A DNA stretch of 10,595 nucleotides from Dialister sp. UBA7295 (GTDB lineage: Bacteria > Bacillota > Negativicutes > Veillonellales > Dialisteraceae). The position numbers and the translations under genes are program-made. The notes below the pieces were generated by a model. The model saw only the letters and a list, made by a program, of their open reading frames with translations, was not told where the DNA came from and did not search any database. The first letter of the stretch is position 1. Every line of letters begins with the position of its first letter. Location: NCBI GenBank assembly GCA_002471975.1, contig DKQZ01000054.1, positions 1-10,595 of the forward strand, given 5' to 3'. Shown here piece after piece: positions 1-6,861 of the stretch.

Positions 1-313
1 CGAGGATAGCGCCATCCATCTGGGCTGCGCCGGTGATCATGTTCTTTACATAGTCAGCGTGCCCTGGGCAGTCAACGTGTGCATAGTGACGGGTTTCGGT
101 TTCATATTCAACAGTTGCGGTATTGATGGTAATACCACGAGCTCTTTCTTCCGGTGCTTTATCAATGGAAGCATAGTCGAGGAAGTTTGCTTTGCCTTCT
201 TCGGACAGTACCTTGGTGATAGCGGCGGTCAGGGTAGTTTTACCATGATCGACGTGGCCGATGGTACCGATGTTAACATGCGGTTTTGTTCTTTCGTAAT
301 GAGCTTTTGCCAT
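1..313 (-). CDS. tuf: Elongation factor Tu, N-terminal part (runs off left edge)
   Basis: EF-Tu is the GTPase that carries aminoacyl-tRNA to the ribosome. Only the first 104 residues are in the window. The translation starts MAKAHYERTKPHVNIGTIGH and contains the G1 P-loop GHVDHGKT (residues 19-26), the switch I RGITI (59-63) and the G3 motif DCPGH (81-85), all invariant in EF-Tu. The ATG at 313-311 is preceded by an AAGGAG ribosome binding site (323-328). It is the last gene of a tRNA-tuf cluster but has its own promoter between the tRNA terminator and the start codon. Nothing is odd in the visible part. Identification is certain; whether it is the only tuf copy cannot be told. Confidence 0.97.
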   Translation of the reverse strand, partial: MAKAHYERTKPHVNIGTIGHVDHGKTTLTAAITKVLSEEGKANFLDYASIDKAPEERARGITINTATVEYETETRHYAHVDCPGHADYVKNMITGAAQMDGAIL

Positions 314-370
314 TTCTTTTCTCTCCTTGTAACAAAAAAGAATTTGCAAAATTGGATTTGCGCTTTATTT

Positions 371-400
371 ATTATAACATTGAAAGTCAACGGGAAACAA
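371..400 (-). promoter_or_regulatory. Probable tuf promoter
   Basis: On the minus strand a perfect TATAAT (371-376) lies about 58 bases upstream of the tuf ATG. A weak -35 TTGTTT (395-400) is 18 bases upstream of it. A better-looking TTGACT (385-390) is only 8 bases from the -10, too close to act with it. The site is downstream of the tRNA terminator, so tuf should be transcribable independently of the tRNA operon. Confidence 0.6.
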
Positions 401-481
401 GAAATAACGCGTAAATCCTTGCAGATTTCGTAGAGAATCGGTGATTTTTCGCTGGTCCTTCACGAAGAAAAACATATAGTA

Positions 482-509
482 AAAAGAGTTCTCATCAGAG
501 AACTCTTTT
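482..509 (-). terminator. Intrinsic terminator of the tRNA operon
   Basis: A 12-base perfect inverted repeat (482-493 with 498-509, loop of 4) whose arms read AAAAGAGTTCTC and GAGAACTCTTTT. Read on the minus strand it follows the last tRNA directly and ends in a T run (TTTTT), as expected for a rho-independent terminator. It separates the tRNAs from tuf. The sequence is also almost symmetric, but no plus-strand gene ends here. Confidence 0.85.
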
Positions 510-519
510 CAGCAGGTTT

Positions 520-596
520 TGGTGGCGGCTCAGAGATTTGAACTCCGGACACAGCGGGTATGAACCGCTTGCTCTAGCCAACTGAGCTAAGCCGCC
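520..596 (-). tRNA. tRNA-Met(CAT), elongator type
   Basis: 77 nt with encoded CCA. Acceptor arm GGCGGCT pairs with the 3' end, the D arm is AGCTCAGTTGGCTAGAGC, the anticodon loop is TTCATAC in a 5-bp stem (AGCGG/CCGCT), and the T loop is TTCAAAT. The fully paired G1 end and the lack of three GC pairs at the base of the anticodon stem separate it from the initiator copy at 701-776. A CAT anticodon could in principle be Ile2 (lysidine-modified), but the body resembles elongator Met. It is the last tRNA of the operon. Confidence 0.92.
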
Positions 597-597
597 A

Positions 598-673
598 TGG
601 AGCTGATAACCAGGATTGAACTGGTGACCTTATCCTTACCAAGGATACGCTCTACCAACTGAGCTATATCAGC
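598..673 (-). tRNA. tRNA-Thr(GGT)
   Basis: 76 nt with encoded CCA. The acceptor stem is GCTGATA paired with TATCAGC, the anticodon loop is TTGGTAA in stem TATCC/GGATA (anticodon GGT, decoding ACC/ACU), and the T loop is TTCAATC. It lies one base from the following tRNA-Met, so both must be cut from one transcript. Confidence 0.95.
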
Positions 674-700
674 ACATCTATATATAGGAAGTAATTAACA

Positions 701-776
<76 letters not shown>

Positions 777-782
777 ATATAT

Positions 783-867
783 TGGTGGGCGGAATAGGAT
801 TCGAACCTATGAAGGCAAAGCCGGCAGATTTACAGTCTGCTCCCTTTAACCACTCGGGAATCCGCCC
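783..867 (-). tRNA. tRNA-Tyr(GTA)
   Basis: 85 nt with encoded CCA. It is a class II tRNA with a long variable arm (about CCGGCTTTGCCTTC), acceptor GGGCGGA/TCCGCCC, anticodon loop CTGTAAA in stem GCAGA/TCTGC, and T loop TTCGAAT. The long arm together with the GTA anticodon is specific for bacterial tyrosine tRNA. Confidence 0.95.
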
Positions 868-870
868 ATT

Positions 871-946
871 TGGAGCTGGCAATAGGACTTGAACCTACGA
901 CCTGCTGATTACAAATCAGCTGCTCTACCAACTGAGCTACGCCAGC
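871..946 (-). tRNA. tRNA-Thr(TGT)
   Basis: 76 nt with encoded CCA, the first gene of the tRNA operon. Acceptor GCTGGCG pairs with TGCCAGC (one G·U pair), the anticodon loop is TTTGTAA in stem GCTGA/TCAGC (anticodon TGT, decoding ACA/ACG), and the T loop is TTCAAGT. It begins about 12 bases after the expected transcription start of a consensus promoter. Confidence 0.95.
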
Positions 947-964
947 AAACAAGTTACGAGAGTT

Positions 965-993
965 ATTATACACATTTCGTTTTGCCTTGTCAA
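965..993 (-). promoter_or_regulatory. Consensus sigma-A promoter of the tRNA operon
   Basis: On the minus strand a perfect -35 TTGACA (988-993), a 17-base spacer, and a perfect -10 TATAAT (965-970), about 19 bases upstream of tRNA-Thr(TGT). A fully consensus core fits a strong stable-RNA promoter. The expected start near 958 leaves a leader of only about 12 bases. Confidence 0.92.
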
Positions 994-1176
994 GCACTTT
1001 TTTCTTTCTTTTTCAGCGCTCTGGCGGGTCCGAGGTACGTCCTCATCACGTTTATTGATTATAACAGAGAGGATTCCTTTTGTCTATACCCATTTTACAA
1101 AATTTTGAAATAAGTTTTGCCTGCAGCTTCCGCATGACGATCCGTTCCAGTTTGCCGATGAATGATATGAGTCAGT

Positions 1177-1392
1177 CGTTCTTCGTTGCTCGTTCTTCGT
1201 TTTTCGTTGTGGATATGGTTTGCTTACGCAAACCAATCTTATAAATGGTGTTCCGTTCAAATCCACATGGTCACTATCCAGCTGTTTCCTTCAGTTGATA
1301 ACAAATGAATATATTTGTTCAGATATGGCGCCCTTATCATTTGAAGGCGCCCACCTTAACGAACAACGAAGAACGAATGCCGAAGAACGATG
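1177..1392 (-). repeat. Heptad-repeat intergenic element, copy 1 (complete)
   Basis: The left end (1177-1211) is five exact 7-nt units CGTTCTT, CGTTGCT, CGTTCTT, CGTTTTT, CGTTGTG. The right end, read on the minus strand (1389-1355), is CGTTCTT, CGGCATT, CGTTCTT, CGTTGTT, CGTTAAG. The two arrays form an inverted repeat. On the minus strand the right array runs into GTGGGCGCC and a GC hairpin (GGCGCC at 1327-1332 and 1346-1351). Inside, TGGTTTGC/GCAAACCA (1216-1223/1228-1235) is a perfect hairpin enclosed by TGTGGAT/ATCCACA (1208-1214/1261-1267). No transposase or open frame of substance is inside. It lies between the DUF951 gene and the tRNA promoter. Together with 947-1176, this is all I see in the gene-free stretch 947-1403. 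Confidence 0.75.
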
Positions 1393-1403
1393 GGATGAAA
1401 TAT

Positions 1404-1646
1404 TTACCCCTCAGTCGACTCTTCGCTTCTTGCCACGACTTCCACGTCTTTTGTCACGTCCCGGTTCAGGACTTTCTTTGCCCCTTTGAGGAATTTCGGT
1501 CTGGGGATGAGGACGATATGTCCGCATCCCCGGCATTTGATTCTCATATCGCTTCCGAGCTGAAGGACTTCCCATTCCTGGCTGCCGCAGGGATGTTTCT
1601 TTTTCATCTGGACGATATCGCCGATTCGGAACTGGATGAATTTCAT
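1404..1646 (-). CDS. Small DUF951 (YyzM-like) protein
   Basis: An 80-residue protein of the DUF951 family, whose molecular function is unknown. Visible signatures are GDIVQMKKKHPCG (residues 9-21), followed by RIKCRGCG (35-42). Cys20, Cys38 and Cys41 (the last two in a CxxC) suggest a small metal-binding or knuckle-like fold. The start is the ATG at 1646, preceded by AAAGGAGC at 1653-1660; an upstream in-frame TTG at 1664 lies before this ribosome binding site and is unlikely. It is the last gene of the rapZ-yvcK-whiA operon, 117 bases after the exported-protein gene, with a heptad/GC-hairpin sequence in the gap. The C-terminal 20 residues are acidic and probably disordered. Confidence 0.85.
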   Translation of the reverse strand: MKFIQFRIGDIVQMKKKHPCGSQEWEVLQLGSDMRIKCRGCGHIVLIPRPKFLKGAKKVLNRDVTKDVEVVARSEESTEG

Positions 1647-1692
1647 GGTTTTGCTCCTTTGCAATGAAATAGCTTGATCTCAATGGGGAAAA

Positions 1693-1727
1693 AGTGGTAA
1701 GTGAAGGTGGCGCGCCTTTGGCGCGCG
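1693..1727 (+). repeat. Short heptad/GC-hairpin relative between two operon genes
   Basis: Two 7-nt units (AGTGGTA, AGTGAAG) are followed by GTGGCGCGCC and a perfect 7-bp hairpin (GCGCGCC at 1710-1716, loop TTT, GGCGCGC at 1720-1726), then ATTTTATA. The 15 bases at 1701-1715 recur exactly in copy 2 of the heptad element (6891-6905). It sits between the exported-protein gene and the DUF951 gene, so both would be on the transcript. On the minus strand there is no T run after the hairpin, so it is at most an attenuator or an mRNA-stability structure. Confidence 0.6.
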
Positions 1728-1763
1728 ATTTTATATAGCGAGCCCTTGTCGGGCCCTTCTCCC

Positions 1764-2813
1764 TTACTCTTCCACCGGGACCATTAAAAATCTGAGCGGC
1801 AGGTAAGCCGCGCCGGCAGGGATGAATCGGAAGTAAAGGTCTCTTCCCATTTCCCAGGTGCCTGCTTCCATATAATCCTGATCCGTGCCGTTTCCAAACC
1901 ACTTTCCCCGTTTGACGGTGTCTGTGCGGAAAATCATGGGCACTTTTTCATTGTGCCCGATCCGGAAGGTACCCATGTAGACGCCTCCCTGGGGATTGAC
2001 GTACAGTCTGTATTTCCCATTTCCTTTTGTATGGAAGGAAATATGATACACGATGCCGTAGTCCCCCGTATTTTCCCTTTTGCCCCGGCTCATTTCATCC
2101 CGGCCGGTCCGGAAGGAAATGGATTTCCCCACCACGATTTCTGCCGGGCCCTTTTGAAAGTCCCAGGGCTTTTTGTTTTCGAGGTATAGATCTCCTGCGA
2201 AGGTGCCCCGCATTTCATGGCTGTCGGCGGGAAGGCGGAGGGCCGTATCCAGGGATTTCTGAAGGTCTTCCTGACTCCCGTCCGGAAGGATAGCCGTCCC
2301 CAGGGTGACCGGTTTTTCCGTTTCTATTTCCACCATGCCGCTCACCAGCATGTCCGGATCGATGCCCCCGGGATTGTCTTCGAAAAGGATAGTCCTTTCG
2401 TTTTTGGCAAGTTCCAGGGTCGTCGGCTTTTCTTTCGGCTTCACCACTTCCCGAAAGGACAGGGTGGCGCCGGTGGAAATATAATCACGGCTTTCGTCGC
2501 CTTTGACGGTTCTCGTGATGATGAGATCCTGCTTTTTCCTGGATTTCGCATAGACCACGAGCCTGGCGGGACTTCCCGTCTGGTTCACATGGTAGTAATA
2601 GACTCTTCCTTTTCCCTTTTTCACGGTTCCTTCATACAGGATTCCCGGATTGTCCGCATACTCCGGGCAGTCGGAAAAGATGAGGGTTCCCTCTGTCTTA
2701 AGGAGCTCGAGGGGAATGGTCGTATAATGATTTTCTACCGGTGAAGCAGCGGCAGCGGTCATACCGGCAGCCGCAAAAAGACCGGCCAGTAAAATCCTGA
2801 TTTTACTTCTCAT
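1764..2813 (-). CDS. Exported protein of unknown function with two internal repeats
   Basis: 349 residues. I do not recognise a named family. The N-terminus is a signal peptide (MRSKIR, then a hydrophobic run, then MTAAAA-SP with likely cleavage around residue 23), so the product is secreted or held at the envelope. Two modules about 100 residues apart start alike: residues 31-64 and 131-161 share TT..LEL.K.E.T.LF.D.P....D..L..G.V. The last ~100 residues (from NTGDYGIVYH, 248) are rich in beta-type strands and aromatic residues. The ATG at 2813 overlaps the whiA stop codon as TGATG, so it is probably translated by coupling; the in-frame TTG at 2816 is a worse start. The tie to whiA hints at an envelope role, but that is inference. 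Confidence 0.85.
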   Translation of the reverse strand: MRSKIRILLAGLFAAAGMTAAAASPVENHYTTIPLELLKTEGTLIFSDCPEYADNPGILYEGTVKKGKGRVYYYHVNQTGSPARLVVYAKSRKKQDLIITRTVKGDESRDYISTGATLSFREVVKPKEKPTTLELAKNERTILFEDNPGGIDPDMLVSGMVEIETEKPVTLGTAILPDGSQEDLQKSLDTALRLPADSHEMRGTFAGDLYLENKKPWDFQKGPAEIVVGKSISFRTGRDEMSRGKRENTGDYGIVYHISFHTKGNGKYRLYVNPQGGVYMGTFRIGHNEKVPMIFRTDTVKRGKWFGNGTDQDYMEAGTWEMGRDLYFRFIPAGAAYLPLRFLMVPVEE

Positions 2814-3739
2814 CAATTGGTTTCTGTATCTCCATTCTGCACCATGGCTTCGATTTTTTTAAAACGATGGGCAAGGCCGGACTTCGTGATGCCGCAGAGG
2901 GCGGCCAGCTCGGAAAGGCTGGCATTGGGATTGGAAAGGCGTAGCTCGCAGGCTTCCCTGATTTTTGGGGACAGGGAGGAAATGGTGGTCATTTCAAGAA
3001 GTTTCTGTACCATATGGGTCTGATGGACCGCTGCATCCACGGTTTTCTGCAGATTGGCGGTCTCACAGTTTACCTGCCGGTTCACCCGGTTTCTCATATC
3101 CTTCACGACCCGGACGCTTTCAAAGTCCATGTAACTCTGGCTGGCTCCGACGATCTGGAGAAATTCGGATACGTCATCGCCGTCTTTGATATAGACGATA
3201 TAGTCATTCTTCCTGTCCGTCATGCGGGCATGAAGGCGGAAGGTTTTCATGGTCTTCACCAGTTCTTCCGCAAACCGGAGGGACTGGGTCACCATTTCCA
3301 GATGGTAATCGCTCTGAGGACGGCTGACAGACCCCCCGCCCAGGAAGGCGCCGGCCAGGTAGGCCCGCCTTTCCTCGGGGGATTGCAGAAATTCTTCATC
3401 ATCCACGCCTGCCAGAGGGGAAAGGCCCATGGAATTCAGGAAATCAAGGCCTTTTTCCGACGGCTGCACCATGAGGGTATAGACGTTTTTCTTCCGGAGC
3501 CTTCTCCCCTGACGCACCATGGCGCTGGGGGTAAAGCCGAAATCTTTTTTCAGATAAATGAGGACCCTCCGGGCCACGGCACTGTTGCCCGTGGAGAATT
3601 CCAGTCCCCACCGGCCGCCGGAGCCGGTAATGAAGGAAGCGCTCATGCGGAGCAGGGCCAGAAGTTCCGATACCCGGCAATTTCTTTCTTCCCTGGATAG
3701 GCGGGCCAGCTCGTTTTTCACCTGTTCTGTAAATGACAT
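2813..3739 (-). CDS. whiA: WhiA family regulator (LAGLIDADG-like plus HTH)
   Basis: 308 residues, about the usual length. WhiA is a conserved Gram-positive protein that controls sporulation genes in actinomycetes and affects division and chromosome segregation in Firmicutes. Its LAGLIDADG-like fold is not an active nuclease. Visible features are the N-terminal MSFTEQVKNELARL typical of the family, a homing-endonuclease-like segment YLAGAFLGGGSVSRP (127-141) followed by YHLEMVT, and a C-terminal helix-turn-helix at 273-296 ending in the family hallmark KSGLAHRFKKI. The ATG at 3739 overlaps the yvcK stop as TGATG, with AGGAG upstream. The rapZ-yvcK-whiA order is the standard Firmicutes arrangement. 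Confidence 0.96.
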   Translation of the reverse strand: MSFTEQVKNELARLSREERNCRVSELLALLRMSASFITGSGGRWGLEFSTGNSAVARRVLIYLKKDFGFTPSAMVRQGRRLRKKNVYTLMVQPSEKGLDFLNSMGLSPLAGVDDEEFLQSPEERRAYLAGAFLGGGSVSRPQSDYHLEMVTQSLRFAEELVKTMKTFRLHARMTDRKNDYIVYIKDGDDVSEFLQIVGASQSYMDFESVRVVKDMRNRVNRQVNCETANLQKTVDAAVHQTHMVQKLLEMTTISSLSPKIREACELRLSNPNASLSELAALCGITKSGLAHRFKKIEAMVQNGDTETN

Positions 3740-5091
3740 CAGCGACTCCTCTTCAGGTATGACTCCAGCGTTTCAGGGGCGATATTGGCCCGGAGCAGGT
3801 TTTGGATCTGGATGATTTCATCTGCCAGTACTTTCGTATCCTGGGAAGCTTCCTTCAGGGGGCCCAACAGATCCGCTTCAATGAGGTTTACCCCCAGGGA
3901 CTGTACTTTCGTCCGGTCGATGACCACCGGGAAGGCGCCGGCTTTTTCATATTTCTTCAGCACATCTTCATTGGGTATGCCATTATTGGCCAGCACGAAA
4001 TCGATGACTCCGCCGCCTATATGGTCGATGAGGGCTTTCAGATGGTCACTCACCGTAAAACCCGTGGTTTCCCCGGGCTGGGTCATGATGTTGCAGATAT
4101 AGAGCACCGGGGCCCCGCTCTTTCGGATGGCATCGAGGATTTCCGGGACCAGAAGATTTGGGAGGACCGAAGTATAGAGGCTTCCCGGGCCAAGGGTGAT
4201 GAGATCCGCATCCTGGATGGCAAAAAGGGCATCTCCTACGGCCATGGGCGCCTTTGGAATGGTAGATATATGGACGATATGGGCATTATGGCCTGCCGTT
4301 TCAGGATAGGCGGAAATTTCCGATTCTCCTTCCACCACTTCCCCATCCGACATTTTTGCCTTGAGCCGGACTTTGGAAGTCGTCGCAGGAACGACTTGTC
4401 CCCGGATTTTCAATACTTTGCTGGCCGCTTCGAGCCCGCTCTGGGCTGAGCCGAATTCTTTGATCAAAGCCGCCAGGAACAGGTTTCCCAGGGAATGGCC
4501 GGCCAGTTCTCCTTCACCGCCGAAGCGATACTGGAAAATCTGCTCCAGCACCGTTTCCTTGTCAGCCAAAGCCACGAGACAGTTCCGGATATCCCCCGGA
4601 GCGATGATATTCATTTCCTCCCGGAGACGCCCGGAGGAGCCGCCATCATCGGCCACTGTCACAATGGCCGTAATGTTGGACGTTTTGTTTTTAAGTCCCC
4701 GGAGCAGCATGGAAAGGCCATGACCGCCGCCCAGGGCCACGATTTTAGGACCCCTGGCCAGTTCGATTTTGGAAATCAGGTTTTTGGAAACTTCTTCCTG
4801 ATCCGGTACCAGGAGCTGGACAAAACGCTTCCCCAGTTTCCTCACAGCCACAACGATATCAGAAGCCCCCAGGACGATCAGGATCGTCCCGCAGATGGCA
4901 AGGAATGTATAACTGTAGCTTCCGGTCGCCTGGAAAGCGAGCCGGAGCATTTCTTCTTCCAGAATGCCGAAAATCTGATAGTTCAGGATGAGGGCCATTC
5001 CGAAGACGAGGAGAACGATGCCCACTCCGAAAAGGACCATCCACCGTTTAATGGCAAGGCCGGGCCGGAGCCATTGCAGGAAATTCTTCAT
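3739..5091 (-). CDS. yvcK: YvcK/CofD-like gluconeogenesis factor, membrane-anchored long form
   Basis: 450 residues, against about 317 in B. subtilis. YvcK binds UDP-sugars and is needed for growth on gluconeogenic carbon and for normal cell shape. The conserved core begins near residue 114 with PKIVALGGGHGLSMLLRGLK (GGGHG 121-125), then VADDGGSSGRLRE (147-159), APGDIRN (164-170) and GHSLGNL (199-205). GPGSLYTSVLPNLLV comes later. The extra N-terminus carries two predicted membrane helices (about 17-38 and 61-84), so the core should be cytosolic but tethered to the membrane. The ATG at 5091 is preferred because GGAGGTGA, overlapping the rapZ stop, lies 5 bases before it; a GTG at 5100 would overlap rapZ by 4 bases but lacks that site. 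Confidence 0.95.
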   Translation of the reverse strand: MKNFLQWLRPGLAIKRWMVLFGVGIVLLVFGMALILNYQIFGILEEEMLRLAFQATGSYSYTFLAICGTILIVLGASDIVVAVRKLGKRFVQLLVPDQEEVSKNLISKIELARGPKIVALGGGHGLSMLLRGLKNKTSNITAIVTVADDGGSSGRLREEMNIIAPGDIRNCLVALADKETVLEQIFQYRFGGEGELAGHSLGNLFLAALIKEFGSAQSGLEAASKVLKIRGQVVPATTSKVRLKAKMSDGEVVEGESEISAYPETAGHNAHIVHISTIPKAPMAVGDALFAIQDADLITLGPGSLYTSVLPNLLVPEILDAIRKSGAPVLYICNIMTQPGETTGFTVSDHLKALIDHIGGGVIDFVLANNGIPNEDVLKKYEKAGAFPVVIDRTKVQSLGVNLIEADLLGPLKEASQDTKVLADEIIQIQNLLRANIAPETLESYLKRSR

Positions 5092-5096
5092 ACCGG

Positions 5097-6008
5097 TCAC
5101 CTCCCTGAGGAATCCGTCACATCATGCTCCACGTGATTCCTGTGCAGATCCCGGTGTTCGATATTCACCTGTCTGTTTCTTTCCTTCAGATGATTGCCCA
5201 GTTTTTCCGTCACGAAAACAGACCGGTGCATGCCGCCCGTACAGCCGATGGCAATGGTGAACTGGGTCTTCCCGGACTTTTTGAAATTTTCTACCATGAA
5301 ATCCATGAATTCATAGAGCTTCTTCAGGAATTCCCTGGTTACCGGCGACTTTTCGATATAGTCAGCCACTTCCTTTACGCGGCCCGAAGAATACTTGTAC
5401 TTCTGGATATAGAAAGGATTCGGCAGAAGCCTGACATCCAGCACCATATCCGCATCGATGGGGATTCCATACTTGAAGCCGAAGGAGAAGACCGTAATCT
5501 GCATATCCCTTCTCCAGTTATTGAGGCCGAACCGGCTCTTCATATATTCCCCAAGGTCACTGGGCTTCATGGCCGTCGTATCGACAATCATATCTGCCTG
5601 GGCACGGACGCCGGCCAGGATTTTTCTTTCTGCCGCAATGCCTTCCTGGATGCGCATATTTTTTGCCAGGGGATGCTGACGGCGGGTCTCCATGTAACGG
5701 CGAATCAGGGCTTCATCAGAGGCTTCCAGAAAAACCACTTCATGGGGAATCCCCCTTGTCTCCAGTTCATTCAACGCCTGAGGCAGGGCATCGAAGAAAG
5801 AGCCCCCGCGGATATCCGAAACCACGGCCACATGACGGGTGTTGGAGGTACTCTTCCAACAGAGATCCGCAAACCGGGCGATCAGGACCGGAGGGAGGTT
5901 ATCCACACAATAGTAGCCCATATCCTCCAGTTTCTGCATGAAATTCGTCTTGCCGGCACCGCTCATGCCCGTAATAATGACAAAGCGGAAATCATCATCT
6001 TCCATCAT
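5097..6008 (-). CDS. rapZ: RapZ/YvcJ nucleotide-binding protein
   Basis: 303 residues, slightly longer than typical (about 285-295). In E. coli RapZ controls amino-sugar synthesis by delivering the GlmZ small RNA to RNase E and binds glucosamine-6-phosphate; in B. subtilis YvcJ is a GTP/ATP-binding protein linked to competence. The Walker A motif is GMSGAGKT (14-21), followed by MGYYCVDNLPP, and RYMETRRQHPL lies in the middle. The C-terminal domain has DVRLLPNPFY and GCTGGMHRSV. The position after GCTGG is Met here, where K or Q is usual. The C-terminal tail (HRDLHRNHVEHDV) has few basic residues, so E. coli-style RNA binding is not supported. The start ATG overlaps the HAD stop as TGATG; a second ATG follows at once. 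Confidence 0.95.
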   Translation of the reverse strand: MMEDDDFRFVIITGMSGAGKTNFMQKLEDMGYYCVDNLPPVLIARFADLCWKSTSNTRHVAVVSDIRGGSFFDALPQALNELETRGIPHEVVFLEASDEALIRRYMETRRQHPLAKNMRIQEGIAAERKILAGVRAQADMIVDTTAMKPSDLGEYMKSRFGLNNWRRDMQITVFSFGFKYGIPIDADMVLDVRLLPNPFYIQKYKYSSGRVKEVADYIEKSPVTREFLKKLYEFMDFMVENFKKSGKTQFTIAIGCTGGMHRSVFVTEKLGNHLKERNRQVNIEHRDLHRNHVEHDVTDSSGR

Positions 6009-6814
6009 CAGCCCTCCAGTACATATTTCTCCACTGCTTTTGCCACGCCATCTTCATTATTGGAAGCTGTTTCATGAGAAGCTGCCGCTTTGGCAGAATC
6101 ACTTGCATTGGCCACCGCAAAAGACCAGGGCGTGATGGAAAGCATGGACACATCGTTATTTCCATTTCCAAAAGTCATCGTATTTTCTATGGAAATACCA
6201 TAGAGAGCGCACATGGCGCGGATGGCATTTCCCTTGGAACAGTCTTTATGATTCATTTCAAAGAAATAGGGCTTCGACTTCACCTGATTCACCGCATCGC
6301 CATATTTCTTTCTCAGAATTCCGTCGATTTCCTTCATCTTCTGATCGTAATACTCACAGACGAGAATCTTCGTCGGTTCCTTTTCCGGATGGTAGAAGGC
6401 CTCCCCGTCCACATGGGCTTTTACCCTGCACTGATGCTCATAGGCCTTCGTCCGCCAGTCATAATAGGGTACATGAAGCTCATCATCGATATAGGTATGG
6501 GCATACCAGCCTTCTTCTTTAATAGTAGAAAGGATATCCAGGGCCTTTTCCTTCTCCACCGTCACATTCCGGATGATTTTTCCACTTTCGCAGAGACCCG
6601 TGAGGGCCCCGGTGTAGCAGATCATGGGCACATCGCCCAGGCCGATGGCCTGCCCCCAGGGCCTTGCCGCCTGGAACATGCGCCCCGTGGCAATGACGAT
6701 TCTGACCCCCTTTGCCAGGGCGGCCTGGAGGGTCTTTTTCGTGTAATCGGAAATGGAAATATCGTCTCTAAGAAGGGTATCGTCAAGATCGATGGCTATC
6801 AGTTTGATGGACAT
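6008..6814 (-). CDS. Cof-type HAD-superfamily phosphatase
   Basis: 268 residues, the normal length for Cof/YidA-type HAD hydrolases (class IIB), which dephosphorylate sugar phosphates, nucleotides or flavin precursors. The exact substrate cannot be read from sequence. Motif I is IDLDDTLL with nucleophile Asp9 and acid Asp11, motif II is IATGR (Thr43), the motif III lysine is in SKGNAI (Lys194), and motif IV is FGNGNNDVSML (215-225). The family norm for motif IV is GDxxND; here the first Asp is Asn217, while Asn220 and Asp221 remain. It is the first gene of the operon. AAGGAG (6823-6828) precedes the ATG, and the stop overlaps the rapZ start. A role near amino-sugar metabolism is plausible from context only. 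Confidence 0.93.
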   Translation of the reverse strand: MSIKLIAIDLDDTLLRDDISISDYTKKTLQAALAKGVRIVIATGRMFQAARPWGQAIGLGDVPMICYTGALTGLCESGKIIRNVTVEKEKALDILSTIKEEGWYAHTYIDDELHVPYYDWRTKAYEHQCRVKAHVDGEAFYHPEKEPTKILVCEYYDQKMKEIDGILRKKYGDAVNQVKSKPYFFEMNHKDCSKGNAIRAMCALYGISIENTMTFGNGNNDVSMLSITPWSFAVANASDSAKAAASHETASNNEDGVAKAVEKYVLEG

Positions 6815-6861
6815 ATTGTTTCTCCTTATATGTAAATACGGCTGGTATCATTTGAGCAGGT

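Noticed and set aside
385..390. TTGACT as the tuf -35 box
   Set aside because: It is only 8 bases from the TATAAT, too close to be used with that -10.
1177..1211. CRISPR-like short tandem repeats
   Set aside because: Units are 7 nt with no spacers and no cas genes; a heptad array is a better description.
3318..3365. LAGLIDADG homing endonuclease inside whiA
   Set aside because: The LAGLIDADG-like fold is a normal part of WhiA, which is not an active nuclease; the gene is intact.
5124..6077. 317-codon open frame opposite rapZ, and similar long frames opposite yvcK and HAD
   Set aside because: They are exact antisense to well-supported genes, have no ribosome binding sites, and resemble reverse translations of conserved motifs.
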